Shown here piece by piece: positions 16,402 to 25,597 of a stretch of DNA of 52,412 nucleotides; position 1 is the first letter of the stretch; every line of letters starts with the position of its first letter. The translations under genes were made by a program, and so were the position numbers. Origin of the DNA: Spirochaeta sp. (GTDB taxonomy: Bacteria > Spirochaetota > Spirochaetia > DSM-27196 > Alkalispirochaetaceae); NCBI GenBank assembly GCA_007130865.1, contig SLRR01000142.1, positions 1 through 52,412 on the forward strand, written 5' to 3'. A model generated the notes under the pieces. It was given only the letters and a program-made list of their open reading frames with translations, had not been told where the DNA came from and ran no database searches.

Positions 16402-18072
16402 TCAAGACGACGTCGACGGTGCGTCGCCGGGCTGCTCCGGCGGTGTAACCTCGGGCTGCTCCTCCCCCGGGGAGTCCAGGCCGGACACTTCCGCCGCGGC
16501 GTCCAATTCCTCGTCTTCTGTCTCCAGTGGAGCAGAGATCTCGTGCTCCACGGCGATAACGCCCCGGATTGCCGTTGCGAGCGGGCCGTAGTGTTCCAGC
16601 ACAAGGTCGATAACGTACCGGAGTGAGACGTCACCAAATGCGTCCCCGAGAATAGCGGAGATCCGCGGAACACGGCGCATGATCTGCGGTTTTTCCGTTA
16701 GAAACGTAGCCCGGATGATCGTTATCGCGTCTACCGTCTGACGCAGCACCGAGTAAACACGGGGACGATGCTCGGCAAAGAGCTTGGCCATCTCTACCCG
16801 CAAACGCACCCTGTCCTGCGTTCCCTGCTTGAGACGTCGCACCGCTTCACCGAGCGTTCCGGGCTTCTCCACCGTTCCCACCAGCGAATCAAGTTCTTCG
16901 ATCCCGGCGTCGATCGCGAGATGCGCGTCGAGCAACGCCTTGCGTCCATTCGACGAGAGCACCTCCTCTTCCCGGGCGAGCGTGCCCACAAGCAGTCTCG
17001 TTCGCCGAAACTCGTGACTCCAGGACAGTCTCTGCAATGCGTCGATGCTCCGGGGATACAGCGAGGTGGGCAACCAGAACTCCGGATCCGCGGAAACGGA
17101 GAATAGATCGCGAAGCGCTTCTTCCAGCTGGTACATCCGCTGATTGAACACCTTGGAACGCGAATCAAGTCCGTCCAGAGCGTACTGCTCGAACAGGGGC
17201 CACCAGTCCTGTTGAGGTTCCAGCGGCAACACCCGGACTCGTGGTTCCTCAACGCCGAGGCGGACCACCGTTTCCAGCGGGACTTTCCGCTTCACCGCGT
17301 CCAGTACGCTCCAGAGATCCTCCGGTGGTGACGAGGGCCGATTTGATCGTGACGTGACAAACTCCAGCGCCGCCTCCAGGACCGAGCTGTCCCGATAGGA
17401 CGCGCAGAATTGCAGTTCCCGGTGAAATCGGATCAAGACCTCGGTAACCGATCGTATCGGTACCGTCTGGATAGTCGCGGTTCGCGATGGAACCAGGTCA
17501 CCGAAAGGCGTTTCCGAAAGACGGCGAAGGCTGAGAATACATTGCCAGGGACTATCTATGGCGGCAACGACCTCCTCCCGGTGCTGTTCAAGTACATCCC
17601 GGACCTCCCGCCGGAGTCCGGCGTTTATCTCCTTGATCGTAAGCGTACTGTCGCTCAGGGAAGAAGGGGGCACCGATCGAGCTTCATCGATAACCTGCTC
17701 GACCGTGGAATTACGCCGCTTAAGAAGAAAATAAAGGAACGCCCCGGAGCGCGTCCCGGTACAATGTTCGATGAGCGGTCGTGCCGCTTGCAGTCTTGAC
17801 GCGAGTTTCCTGACCGGTTCCGTAAAGCCATCGAGAAGCGCGGGAATCTCCGTATTGACAACAGTCGGATACTCGCGGGCAACCTTCTTCACGAGCACGC
17901 GGTACTCCCGCCGCTGCATTATCTCGCTCACAGACTGTCCGCGAAACAACGCTTCCACCCGGATAAACGTCCGGGTAAGCCAGGGCTGCGTCTGGTACGA
18001 GTTGTTGTACACCTCGGGACTCGGCGATAGGAGAGACTCCGGTGCAGCTGTATAGTGCTGGGATTTTCGCAT
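16402..18072 (-). CDS. Hypothetical protein, helical, coupled to a histidine kinase (possible spirochaete-specific family)
   Basis: 556 residues from ATG 18072 (a GTG directly before it is also open). No signal peptide or clear membrane segment; mainly amphipathic helix (for example VYSVLRQTVDAITIIRATFL), with an acidic, Pro-rich tail (ETEDEELDAAAEV, EEQPEVTPPEQPG). I do not recognise a motif with certainty. The length and style recall large uncharacterised cytoplasmic proteins restricted to spirochaetes. The start overlaps the stop of the upstream histidine kinase (TGATG), with GGAGG 7 nt before the ATG, so the two are translated together and may work together. Its 3' end converges on the glycohydrolase gene; no terminator is visible in the 62-bp gap. 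Confidence 0.72.
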   Translation of the reverse strand: MRKSQHYTAAPESLLSPSPEVYNNSYQTQPWLTRTFIRVEALFRGQSVSEIMQRREYRVLVKKVAREYPTVVNTEIPALLDGFTEPVRKLASRLQAARPLIEHCTGTRSGAFLYFLLKRRNSTVEQVIDEARSVPPSSLSDSTLTIKEINAGLRREVRDVLEQHREEVVAAIDSPWQCILSLRRLSETPFGDLVPSRTATIQTVPIRSVTEVLIRFHRELQFCASYRDSSVLEAALEFVTSRSNRPSSPPEDLWSVLDAVKRKVPLETVVRLGVEEPRVRVLPLEPQQDWWPLFEQYALDGLDSRSKVFNQRMYQLEEALRDLFSVSADPEFWLPTSLYPRSIDALQRLSWSHEFRRTRLLVGTLAREEEVLSSNGRKALLDAHLAIDAGIEELDSLVGTVEKPGTLGEAVRRLKQGTQDRVRLRVEMAKLFAEHRPRVYSVLRQTVDAITIIRATFLTEKPQIMRRVPRISAILGDAFGDVSLRYVIDLVLEHYGPLATAIRGVIAVEHEISAPLETEDEELDAAAEVSGLDSPGEEQPEVTPPEQPGDAPSTSS

Positions 18073-19667
18073 CACCCAACCTCCGGTTCTCCTCTGATTT
18101 TGTGACCGGTGGGAAACCGGAGAACCCAGGAAACACCGATTGGCGCGGTCTCGTCTCTAACCAGGGATCCTCCCAGTTGTCGGCAGAGGTTTTCCACCAG
18201 CGTCATCCCGAAAGAAACCGACTTACCCGAAGGGGACGCGTCGTCCCGGTGCGGTCTGTTATCGTGGTCGGTCTCGGAGAACCCCACACCGTCGTCGGAA
18301 ACTCTCAGCAGCGCTGTGGCGGACTCACTGGGACACATCTGCAGTTCGACAGTGACCGTACCTTTACGTCGCCCCTCAAAGGCGTGCTTCACCGAATTAA
18401 GAACGAGCTCCCCCAGAATAAGGCCGAACGGAATCGCGCGGTCCAGCGAACAGTCCAGAGCGGGGTCTCCCGTTACGTGAAACCCGATCTCCGCATTGCC
18501 TGAGCTGTATGCCGCGTCGATCTCGCGCACGATCTGATGAGTATAGTCCACCAGGTCCACCCGGTCGAGCTGGTCCGACTGGTACAGCGCTTCGTGAACC
18601 GCCGACAGGGAAAGTATGCGGATACGAAGGCTCTGCAGGACTTCCTGTGCGTCGCCGGCGAGACCTTCGGCACGCAGACTCAGAAGACTCGAAACAAGCT
18701 GCATGTTGTTCTTGACCCGGTGGTGGAGTTCCCGCAGTAGAATTTCCTGTCGTTCGTTGGCGTTCACCAGTTCCCGGTAAAGCCGGGTATTGTTGATCGC
18801 CACGGCGGCGTTGTGCGCCAGAGCGGTCCCCACCTGAACATCCTCCGAAGAAAAGGGATCCACCGTTATCCGGTCCATTGTGAACATTCCCATCACCTGT
18901 CCGTCTACGATCAGAGGCAATCCCAGCCAGGAGCGAACATGCCCCGACTCGAACTTACCCTCCTCCGTAAGAAAATGCGGATAGTTCTCGCGAATATCGT
19001 CGACCGCCAAAGCCCGTCGTTCGAAGACGACCGTTTGATTCGGGAAGCGTGCGTCCAGGGGAAACTGAAGACCTACTACACGATCGGTCTCCGGGAACCC
19101 CCACGTTTCCACCACGGACAGGTGATCCTCCTCGAGAAGCTGTACCGTTCCGGTATCGAACTGGATAGTCTCCGCCAGAAGTTCCATAGTCTCGCGATAT
19201 ACCACGGTGGGCTCCCGGATCGAACTATTCAAGCTCACCGCCGATTCGAGCAGGGCCTGCAGGCGCGTGGCGAGCCGGTTCGTGCGAACTTCTGAAAGAT
19301 ATCGATCGCTTACGTCGTGAGCGACCACCGAGATACCGCCGACGGAACCGTCCTCTCCCGGAAACGGGCTGATAAACAACTCGAAGTACCACTCCCGTCC
19401 ACCGATCACGTAACGCGCGTCCAGCGAGAACGTTTCCCCCCGGATCGCACGCTCGTACCGGTCGCGCCAGAGCGTTCTCTCCCCTCGGGAAAGTACATCG
19501 AGAATCGACAACCCCACACTCGCTCGGATCCCGTACAATCGCGCGAATCGGACGGCAAAGCTTCTATTAAACGCGCGGAGCCGTAGATCCGTATCGACCA
19601 GCCACATCGCGTCACGGTTGTTGTCGATAAGTATTTTCAACCCCGCGATATCCCGTTCGTCCCGCAT
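18072..19667 (-). CDS. Soluble sensor histidine kinase (PAS-GAF-HisKA_2-HATPase_c)
   Basis: 531 residues and no membrane segment, so a cytoplasmic sensor. A PAS domain (about 5-120, NRDAMWLVDTDLRLRAFNRSF) is followed by a GAF domain (about 150-315, ending VGTALAHNAAVAINNTRLYREL), then ELHHRVKNNMQLVSSLLSLRA with the phospho-acceptor His, and an HATPase with LILGELVLNSVKHAF (N box) and VSDDGVGF (G1). The kinase core is the same HisKA_2 class as the membrane kinase at 8166-9962. No receiver protein is adjacent. No SD is visible before ATG 19667; TAGACT (19676-19681) ends 8 nt upstream, but its -35 is poor. It is coupled to the downstream hypothetical gene. Confidence 0.88.
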   Translation of the reverse strand: MRDERDIAGLKILIDNNRDAMWLVDTDLRLRAFNRSFAVRFARLYGIRASVGLSILDVLSRGERTLWRDRYERAIRGETFSLDARYVIGGREWYFELFISPFPGEDGSVGGISVVAHDVSDRYLSEVRTNRLATRLQALLESAVSLNSSIREPTVVYRETMELLAETIQFDTGTVQLLEEDHLSVVETWGFPETDRVVGLQFPLDARFPNQTVVFERRALAVDDIRENYPHFLTEEGKFESGHVRSWLGLPLIVDGQVMGMFTMDRITVDPFSSEDVQVGTALAHNAAVAINNTRLYRELVNANERQEILLRELHHRVKNNMQLVSSLLSLRAEGLAGDAQEVLQSLRIRILSLSAVHEALYQSDQLDRVDLVDYTHQIVREIDAAYSSGNAEIGFHVTGDPALDCSLDRAIPFGLILGELVLNSVKHAFEGRRKGTVTVELQMCPSESATALLRVSDDGVGFSETDHDNRPHRDDASPSGKSVSFGMTLVENLCRQLGGSLVRDETAPIGVSWVLRFPTGHKIRGEPEVG

Positions 19668-19728
19668 CGTTGCTCAGTCTATCACGCCGGGAACCTCGGG
19701 GCATACCAAGAGCCCCATGACGCGATAC

Positions 19729-19757
19729 GAGACAAGCTACGGATGTTCAATTATACT
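19729..19757 (+). promoter_or_regulatory. Promoter immediately before the SSS transporter gene
   Basis: GAGACA (19729-19734), 17-nt spacer, TATACT (19752-19757). The -10 box ends only 8 nt before the ATG at 19766 and no SD is present, which fits a leaderless or near-leaderless mRNA. Confidence 0.5.
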
Positions 19758-19765
19758 CGCGCAGT

Positions 19766-21163
19766 ATGAACGATTTTCTTCTGCTTTTAGGAGCGTACGC
19801 CGTTACGGGTACCGCCGTATCCGCCGCGGTAATCCGTCGTAATCGCACACAGAGCGATTACTTTATCGGGAACGGGGCGGTAGGCTGGGTGCTTTCCGCG
19901 ATGACCTATGCCGCGACTACGTACTCCGCGTTTATGATGGTTGGACTCGTGGGACTATCCTACGCCGGAGGCGTGGGAGCGCTCTACTTTGAGCTGATCT
20001 ACCTCGTTGCTACGGTGATTCTCCTGGCCGTTTACGGACGGCGCATATGGGAACTCGCCCGGAAGAACAACCTGGTCTCTCCCACGGAGCTGTTTGCACA
20101 CGGTTACGGTCGCGCCACGGCGACCGCCGGAGCGATTCTGGCGGGACTGGCTCTTATACCGTACACCGCCGTACAAGTCATAGGTCTATCGGTGATTCTG
20201 GAAGGATACGGCATTACCTATACCAGCGGTGTGATCTTTGCGGTTCTCGTCATCGCAACGTGGACGCTCCTGGGAGGATTACGCGGCGTAGCGATAACCG
20301 ATGCGATCCAGGGAGTTTTCATGATGATCCTGGCGGCGGCGGCGCTTTTCTGGACCGGATCGCGTTACGGCGGCATGGTGCTTTCCACCTTTCCCAACCG
20401 GATCTGGACGCCCGCGTTCTTTGTCAATCTAACCCTGCCATGGAGCTTTTTTGCGCTTACCAACCCGCAAGTACTGCAGCGGATCTTCATTCTCAAGCGT
20501 CGGGAAGACCTTTCCCGGATGATCGTGCTCTTCGCCGTGTTCGGTTTGATCTATACCGTGGTCGTAACGGTAGTCGGCTTTTCCGCGCGGTACGGCACGG
20601 AGGCGGGGCTTCTTCCAGCGATAGCCGACCAGGACCGGGTAATCGTGGCGGTTATGGCCCAGATGGGACGTGCCCTGGCCCTACCCCTGGCACTGAGCAT
20701 CGTCTTTGCATCGGTCTCAACCGCAAATTCGATTCTACTCACCCTGTCCAGTATGTTCACCCGGGACGTGATCCGTCGCGGCGAGACCTCCGAAAACGGA
20801 GGCTCCCACCGGGGAGGACCCGTTACTATGGGCAGGATAGTGGTTCTGGTACTGGCCGTATTAGTAGGGCTTTTTGCGCTGACCCGTCCGGATACGCTGG
20901 TGGAACTTTCCGTGGCGTCATCAAGAATCCTTATGGTGTTCCTCCCGCTCCTGTTCGGGCTTTTTTATCTTCGCGATAACGGACCGCGGGCGGGTCTCCT
21001 GACGATCATCGGCGGTGGTGTCGCCGCCCTGGTCCTGGGGTATCTCTTCCCGACGTACAGCTCCGTCCTGACCCTGGCTGCGGTATTTCTGCTCTTCTTT
21101 GCGGGTCGGCATCTGGATCACCGGGCTCGACCCACAATGGGCCGTGACGCGAACGTTCTCTGA
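19766..21163 (+). CDS. Sodium:solute symporter family (SSS) transporter
   Basis: 465 residues with about 12 to 13 hydrophobic segments starting FLLLLGAYAVTGTAVSAAVI. SDYFIGNGAVGWVLSAMTYAATTYSAFMMVG is the conserved first-helix region of the SSS (LeuT-fold) family; SVSTANSILLTLSSMFTRDVIRR is the conserved helix-8 region with the Na+-binding Ser/Thr residues. It should be an Na+-driven inner-membrane importer; the substrate (such as an organic acid, amino acid or sugar) is not recognisable. It is a single plus-strand gene divergent from the soluble histidine kinase, with which it shares a 98-bp gap. Confidence 0.88.
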   Translation: MNDFLLLLGAYAVTGTAVSAAVIRRNRTQSDYFIGNGAVGWVLSAMTYAATTYSAFMMVGLVGLSYAGGVGALYFELIYLVATVILLAVYGRRIWELARKNNLVSPTELFAHGYGRATATAGAILAGLALIPYTAVQVIGLSVILEGYGITYTSGVIFAVLVIATWTLLGGLRGVAITDAIQGVFMMILAAAALFWTGSRYGGMVLSTFPNRIWTPAFFVNLTLPWSFFALTNPQVLQRIFILKRREDLSRMIVLFAVFGLIYTVVVTVVGFSARYGTEAGLLPAIADQDRVIVAVMAQMGRALALPLALSIVFASVSTANSILLTLSSMFTRDVIRRGETSENGGSHRGGPVTMGRIVVLVLAVLVGLFALTRPDTLVELSVASSRILMVFLPLLFGLFYLRDNGPRAGLLTIIGGGVAALVLGYLFPTYSSVLTLAAVFLLFFAGRHLDHRARPTMGRDANVL

Positions 21164-21222
21164 GAAGCGCTTGTAGTGTACGTGTGCCGCGGGAGCGGGC
21201 CGAGTGGCGAGATAGCGTGGCG

Positions 21223-21276
21223 TCGGAAATTCGCTTCGTGTCGGGAATTCGTCTCGCATCTGAAATCCGCTTCGCC
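21223..21276. repeat. Three 18-bp imperfect tandem repeats upstream of the cupin promoter
   Basis: Units at 21223-21240 (TCGGAAATTCGCTTCGTG), 21241-21258 (TCGGGAATTCGTCTCGCA) and 21259-21276 (TCTGAAATCCGCTTCGCC). They end 30 bp before the -35 box of the cupin promoter. They may be binding sites for a regulator or the relic of a degenerate coding repeat. The rest of the 181-bp gap after the transporter gene shows no gene. Confidence 0.6.
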
Positions 21277-21306
21277 GCAGGCATGCATAAACATGTAAGA
21301 AAGTGC

Positions 21307-21335
21307 TTGTGCCGCCGATCCGGGCGCACTACAAT
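21307..21335 (+). promoter_or_regulatory. Promoter immediately before the cupin gene
   Basis: TTGTGC (21307-21312), 17-nt spacer, TACAAT (21330-21335). The -10 box ends 9 nt before ATG 21345, which has no SD, so transcription would start at or just before the start codon. Confidence 0.45.
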
Positions 21336-21344
21336 TCTTGACTT

Positions 21345-21668
21345 ATGCAGTATAAGAAGAGCGCCAGGGACATGAACAGAAAACGTCCGGTTGAAGGACT
21401 TGAAGGCTCGTTCGTTCACGGTACCAATTTGACCGTCGCCAACTGGACGTTTGTTGCCGGTACGGAACTTCCGGAGCACTCCCACCCCCACGAGCAGATC
21501 GTACTGGTTACGGAAGGCGAACTGGAACTGACGGTGGACGGTGAAACGTATCGCTTGACCAGCGGTGACGCGGCCACGATTCCCGGTGACGTGCCCCACT
21601 CGGGCAAGGCGATCACCGTCTGCCGGGTGATTGATGCGTTTCATCCGGTACGGGAAGACTTGCGCTGA
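21345..21668 (+). CDS. Single-domain cupin protein
   Basis: 107 residues. The double-stranded beta-helix motifs are clear: LPEHSHPHEQIVLVTEGELEL (motif 1, with the metal-binding His residues and Glu) and IPGDVPHSGKA (motif 2, with the last His). Such small cupins bind a metal and either sense a ligand or isomerise or oxidise small molecules; no function can be named. ATG 21345 fits a leaderless start. A second ATG at 21372 has AGGG very close and is an alternative, removing 9 residues. It converges on dnaJ; no clear terminator is seen in the 87-bp gap. Confidence 0.82.
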   Translation: MQYKKSARDMNRKRPVEGLEGSFVHGTNLTVANWTFVAGTELPEHSHPHEQIVLVTEGELELTVDGETYRLTSGDAATIPGDVPHSGKAITVCRVIDAFHPVREDLR

Positions 21669-21755
21669 TCACTCCGCCGGTCCTGGTCTCGTAATTACCC
21701 GATCCGGGGGGATCCCGCTGCGCGCCGGGGAAAAGACTGAAGCTCTACTGTTGTA

Positions 21756-22889
21756 CTACAGGTCTTTCAGAGGCACCGGATCCGGACGGGTATTCTCACC
21801 TTCCAACTCAGCCACTTCCCGTAACAACTCCCGCGCCTTTCCCGAAAGACGGTGAGGAACGGTCACCTGCAGCTTGATGTACAGATCACCCCGCCGGTTG
21901 TTGCTGTTCGTCACCGGAACGCCCTCATTGCGCAACCGCAGGATCTTGCCGTTCTGGGTGCCCGCCGGGACTTTCAACTTCACCCGTTTTCCGTCAAGCG
22001 TAGGCACCTGGATCTCCGCACCCAGTGATGCCTGGGTAATGCTGATCGGGATCACGCAGTACAGGTCGTAATTGTCACGCTCAAAATGGTGGTGCGGCTC
22101 GACATGGATCACCACGTGCAAGTCACCGTGCTCGCCACCGCCTCGCGGCGCATCGCCCTGCCCAGGAATCGTTACCCGCTGGCCGTGGGCGATTCCCGCG
22201 GGAATCGTTACTTTTATCCGCTGCCGTTTTTTAACAACACCGGACCCGCTGCAGGAACCACAGGGATTCTCTATGACCGAGCCCTCGCCATTGCAGGCGG
22301 GGCACACGGACGCCACGGAAAAGAATCCGCTGCTCCGTCGGACCTGCCCGGCGCCTCCACAGGTGGGACACGTTTTGCGACCGCCGCCGCCGGAGGCCGC
22401 GCCGGTTCCGTTACAGGACTCGCACGCGGACTGTCGCTCGTAGGCGATCTCCACCTTGGTACCGAACGCCGCATCGGTAAACGGTACCTGCAAGTCGTAC
22501 CGCAGATCCGATCCACGAGTGCGTCCACGCCCGCCGCCCCGGGAGCGACCACGTCCACCGCCACCAAAAAACGAGCCGAAAATGTCGGAAAAGTCGCCGA
22601 AAATATCCTCGAAATCGCGGAAGGAGGATGAGAACCCCTGGGCTCCGCCGCCTCCACCGAACCCCTCAACACCGGCAAAACCAAACTGATCGTAGGCCTG
22701 GCGTTTCTCCTGATTCGCGAGAACTTCGTACGCTTCGGCGGCTTCTTTGAACCGCTCTTCCGCTTTGGAGTCGCCGGGATTGCGGTCCGGATGGTTCTGC
22801 ACCGCCACTTTACGGTACGCTTTTTTTATCTCATCCAACGAGGCGTCCCGGCTTACGCCGAGAACCTCGTAGTAGTCACGCTTCGCCAC
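21756..22889 (-). CDS. dnaJ: Chaperone DnaJ
   Basis: 377 residues from a GTG start at 22889 (MAKRDYYEVLGVSRDA) with GGAG 8 nt upstream. The J domain carries HPD (NHPDRNPG), followed by a Gly/Phe-rich linker (GFGGGGGAQGFSSSF and a Gly/Arg-rich stretch), the four CxxCxGxG zinc repeats (CESCNGTG, CPTCGGAG, CPACNGEG, CGSCSGSG) and the C-terminal substrate-binding domains with IPAGIAHGQRVTIPGQGD. It stimulates DnaK ATPase and delivers unfolded proteins. It lies 16 bp after dnaK and is the last gene of grpE-dnaK-dnaJ. Confidence 0.97.
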   Translation of the reverse strand: MAKRDYYEVLGVSRDASLDEIKKAYRKVAVQNHPDRNPGDSKAEERFKEAAEAYEVLANQEKRQAYDQFGFAGVEGFGGGGGAQGFSSSFRDFEDIFGDFSDIFGSFFGGGGRGRSRGGGRGRTRGSDLRYDLQVPFTDAAFGTKVEIAYERQSACESCNGTGAASGGGGRKTCPTCGGAGQVRRSSGFFSVASVCPACNGEGSVIENPCGSCSGSGVVKKRQRIKVTIPAGIAHGQRVTIPGQGDAPRGGGEHGDLHVVIHVEPHHHFERDNYDLYCVIPISITQASLGAEIQVPTLDGKRVKLKVPAGTQNGKILRLRNEGVPVTNSNNRRGDLYIKLQVTVPHRLSGKARELLREVAELEGENTRPDPVPLKDL

Positions 22890-22905
22890 AGATCACTCCG
22901 CCGGG

Positions 22906-24858
22906 TCAGTTGCCGGATTCTTCGTCGTCGACAACTTCGTAGTCCACGTCTTCCACGTTATCCGAGGATCCGCCGTTGCCGGACGATGCAGTATCGTCGC
23001 CTCCCGCCGCACCGTCGGCATCGGCAGAACCGTCTCCGCCTTCCGCCTGGCCCGCTTTGTACGCTTCTTCCGCAAGCTTGTACGCTGCCTGCTTGAGTTC
23101 CTCCGTACGGGTCTTGATCAGCTCCACGTCGTCGCCGTCCATTACTTCCTTGAGAGCATCCACGGCGGTCTGAATCGTCTGCTTGTCCTCGTCGGAGACT
23201 TTGTCTCCAAACTCACCGAGGCTCTTCTCGGTAGAGTAGATCAGGCTGTCCGCCTCGTTTCTCGCTTCCACTTTGCCCTTGAGTTGCCGATCCTGTTCAG
23301 CGTTTACCTCCGCGTCCTTCACCATTCGTTCGATCTCGTCCTCCGAGAGACCGCTGGACGACTCGATCCGGATCTTCTGTTCCTTGTTGGTCGCCGTGTC
23401 CTTGGCGGATACGTGCAGGATACCGTTTGCGTCGATATCGAACGTAACTTCGATCTGCGGCACGCCTCGTGGTGCCGGTGGTATACCCACCAGGTCAAAA
23501 CGGCCCAGGGTGCGGTTCTGGCCGGCCATTTCCCGCTCACCCTGCAGGACGTGAATCGATACCGCCGTCTGGTTGTCCGCGGCGGTGGAGAAGATCTGAC
23601 TTTTCTTCGTGGGGATCGTGGTGTTTCGTTCGATCAGTTTCGTGAAAACGCCTCCAAGCGTCTCGATACCGAGGGAGAGCGGCGTTACGTCCAGAAGTAT
23701 CATGTCCTTCACGTCGCCGCCGAGGATTCCACCCTGGATCGCCGCACCCATGGCGACCACCTCGTCGGGATTCACACCCTTGTGGGGATCACGCTTGAAG
23801 ATATCCTTGACGATGCGCTGTACCGCGGGGATCCGCGTGGAACCGCCCACGAGTATCACCTCGTCGATCTCCTCGGGTTTCAGCCCGGCGTCCTTGAGCG
23901 CCTGCAGACACGGTCCCTTGGTTCGTTCCACCAGATCAGCGGTCATCTTCTCAAAGGTCGCGCGGTTCAAGGTGTACTGCAGGTGCTTGGGACCACTGGA
24001 GTCGGCCGTAATAAAGGGAAGATTAATGTCGGTACTCTGCGTGCTGGAGAGCTCGCGTTTTGCCTTCTCCGCCGCTTCCTTGAGACGCTGCAACGCCATC
24101 CGGTCCTGGCTCAGGTCGATCCCCTGTTCATTCTTGAACTGTCCCACGAGCCAGTCGATGACCTTCTGGTCGAAGTCATCACCACCGAGGTGAGTATCGC
24201 CGTTGGTACTCTTGACCTCGAACACTCCGTCGCCGAGCTCCAGGATCGAGATATCAAACGTTCCACCACCGAGATCGTACACGGCGATACGTTCATCCTT
24301 GGTGTCATCGCCGAACCCGTATGCGAGCGCCGCCGCGGTGGGCTCGTTGACGATCCGTTTTACGTCGAGACCGGCGATACGGCCCGCGTCTTTAGTGGCC
24401 TGTCGCTGGGAATCGTTGAAGTACGCGGGAACGGTAATAACCGCGTCGGTTACCTTCTCGCCAAGATAGTCCTCGGCGGTCTCCTTCATTTTCTGCAGAA
24501 CCGCCGCGGAGATTTCCGGAGGAGAATACTGCTTGTCACCCACCGAAATGCGAACCCCGTCGTTGGAGTCTTTGGACACGTTATACGAAACCATCCCGAT
24601 CTCACCGGACACTTCGCTGTGCCGACGCCCCATGAAACGCTTGATCGAAAAGATCGTGTTCTCCGGGTTGGTTACCATCTGGTTCTTAGCGGGCTGTCCA
24701 ACCAGGCGCTCCATGGAATCGCCTTTCTTGGTAAACGCTACCATGGACGGGGTCGTCCGCTGGCCCTCGGCGTTCTGGATTACTTGCGCCTCGCCTCCCT
24801 CGATAACGGCGACACAGGAGTTCGTCGTACCCAGGTCTATTCCAATGATTTTTCCCAT
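22906..24858 (-). CDS. dnaK: Chaperone DnaK (Hsp70)
   Basis: 650 residues. [19 protein letters not shown] starts the actin-like ATPase; [17 protein letters not shown] and [17 protein letters not shown] are further signatures. The substrate-binding domain includes [14 protein letters not shown]. The tail is Gly/Asp/Ser-rich and ends near [12 protein letters not shown], as in bacterial DnaK. GAGGAGATATAATC precedes ATG 24858. It lies between grpE (27 bp upstream) and dnaJ. A long open frame on the opposite strand (about 23284-24981) is the usual codon-bias shadow of dnaK. Confidence 0.98.
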   Translation of the reverse strand: MGKIIGIDLGTTNSCVAVIEGGEAQVIQNAEGQRTTPSMVAFTKKGDSMERLVGQPAKNQMVTNPENTIFSIKRFMGRRHSEVSGEIGMVSYNVSKDSNDGVRISVGDKQYSPPEISAAVLQKMKETAEDYLGEKVTDAVITVPAYFNDSQRQATKDAGRIAGLDVKRIVNEPTAAALAYGFGDDTKDERIAVYDLGGGTFDISILELGDGVFEVKSTNGDTHLGGDDFDQKVIDWLVGQFKNEQGIDLSQDRMALQRLKEAAEKAKRELSSTQSTDINLPFITADSSGPKHLQYTLNRATFEKMTADLVERTKGPCLQALKDAGLKPEEIDEVILVGGSTRIPAVQRIVKDIFKRDPHKGVNPDEVVAMGAAIQGGILGGDVKDMILLDVTPLSLGIETLGGVFTKLIERNTTIPTKKSQIFSTAADNQTAVSIHVLQGEREMAGQNRTLGRFDLVGIPPAPRGVPQIEVTFDIDANGILHVSAKDTATNKEQKIRIESSSGLSEDEIERMVKDAEVNAEQDRQLKGKVEARNEADSLIYSTEKSLGEFGDKVSDEDKQTIQTAVDALKEVMDGDDVELIKTRTEELKQAAYKLAEEAYKAGQAEGGDGSADADGAAGGDDTASSGNGGSSDNVEDVDYEVVDDEESGN

Positions 24859-24885
24859 GATTATATCTCCTCAACTCTGGTGTAT

Positions 24886-25521
24886 TCAGTCGTTGCTCGG
24901 CATCGAAACTTTGACCTTGGCCGACCGCAACACCCTCTCCCGGAGCATGTACCCGCGCTGGTACTCCTCCAGTACGATTGACGTGTCGTGGTCCTGCCGA
25001 GGCTCCGTGGTGACCGCTTCGTGTTTCTGCGGATCGAACTCCTTACCGGTTGACTCGAACCGCTTCAGCCCCCACTTACGCTCCAGCATTCCAACCAACT
25101 GTTTCTCGATGAGAACGATCCCGTCATGAAACGCGTCATAATCCCGGGATTCCTCCGCCGAGCTGATCGCTCTTTCAAAATCATCAATGATCGCGGTCAA
25201 GTCAAGCAGCAACTGCTGATTAGCGTAGTTTACCGCGTCTTCCTTGTCCCGGATCATTCGCTTGCGATAGTTCTCCATGTCGGCTTGTTTGCGAAGATAC
25301 TGGTTCTTCAGTTCCGAGTTCTCCGCCTCGAGTTCATTAATCCGTTCATGCAGTCGCGCCGTCTCGTCGTCGGCGGTTTGCCTGTCGTCGGCTTCACGCT
25401 CGCCTGATTCGGCGGAACGCTCGTTCGACGAGTCGGCGGTGTGTCTGTCCGTTTCTTCCGGGTTCTCCGGTGTACTCCCGGTAGCCTCGGCTTCCGGGCG
25501 TACCTGCTCCTCTCCTGCCAT
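24886..25521 (-). CDS. grpE: Nucleotide exchange factor GrpE
   Basis: 211 residues. An acidic, disordered N-terminus (about 1-60) leads into a long coiled coil (LHERINELEAENSELKNQYLRKQADMEN) and the head domain with DAVNYANQQLLLDLTAIIDDFERAI and FDPQKHEAVTTEP. The C-terminal GYMLRERVLRSAKVKVS is the GrpE signature. It releases ADP from DnaK. ATG 25521 has GAGGAAG upstream and a strong promoter at 25559-25587. Neither hrcA nor a CIRCE inverted repeat is found upstream, unlike in many bacteria with this operon. Confidence 0.96.
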   Translation of the reverse strand: MAGEEQVRPEAEATGSTPENPEETDRHTADSSNERSAESGEREADDRQTADDETARLHERINELEAENSELKNQYLRKQADMENYRKRMIRDKEDAVNYANQQLLLDLTAIIDDFERAISSAEESRDYDAFHDGIVLIEKQLVGMLERKWGLKRFESTGKEFDPQKHEAVTTEPRQDHDTSIVLEEYQRGYMLRERVLRSAKVKVSMPSND

Positions 25522-25558
25522 ATATCACTTCCTCTAATCTGTTCGTTGATTATGCGAG

Positions 25559-25587
25559 AAGATACAATGCACGTCGCCCACCGTCAA
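25559..25587 (-). promoter_or_regulatory. Promoter of the grpE-dnaK-dnaJ operon
   Basis: Minus strand TTGACG (25582-25587), 17-nt spacer, TATCTT (25559-25564). This is a sigma70-type promoter about 45 nt before grpE. No CIRCE element is seen. The paired-hairpin repeat starts about 10 bp upstream of the -35 box. Confidence 0.6.
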
Positions 25588-25597
25588 GTTTCCGCAG

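Noticed and set aside
23284-24981. Long plus-strand open frame (565 codons) opposite dnaK
   Set aside because: Known artefact of GC-rich codon use antisense to dnaK; no start context and no homology, while dnaK is certain.
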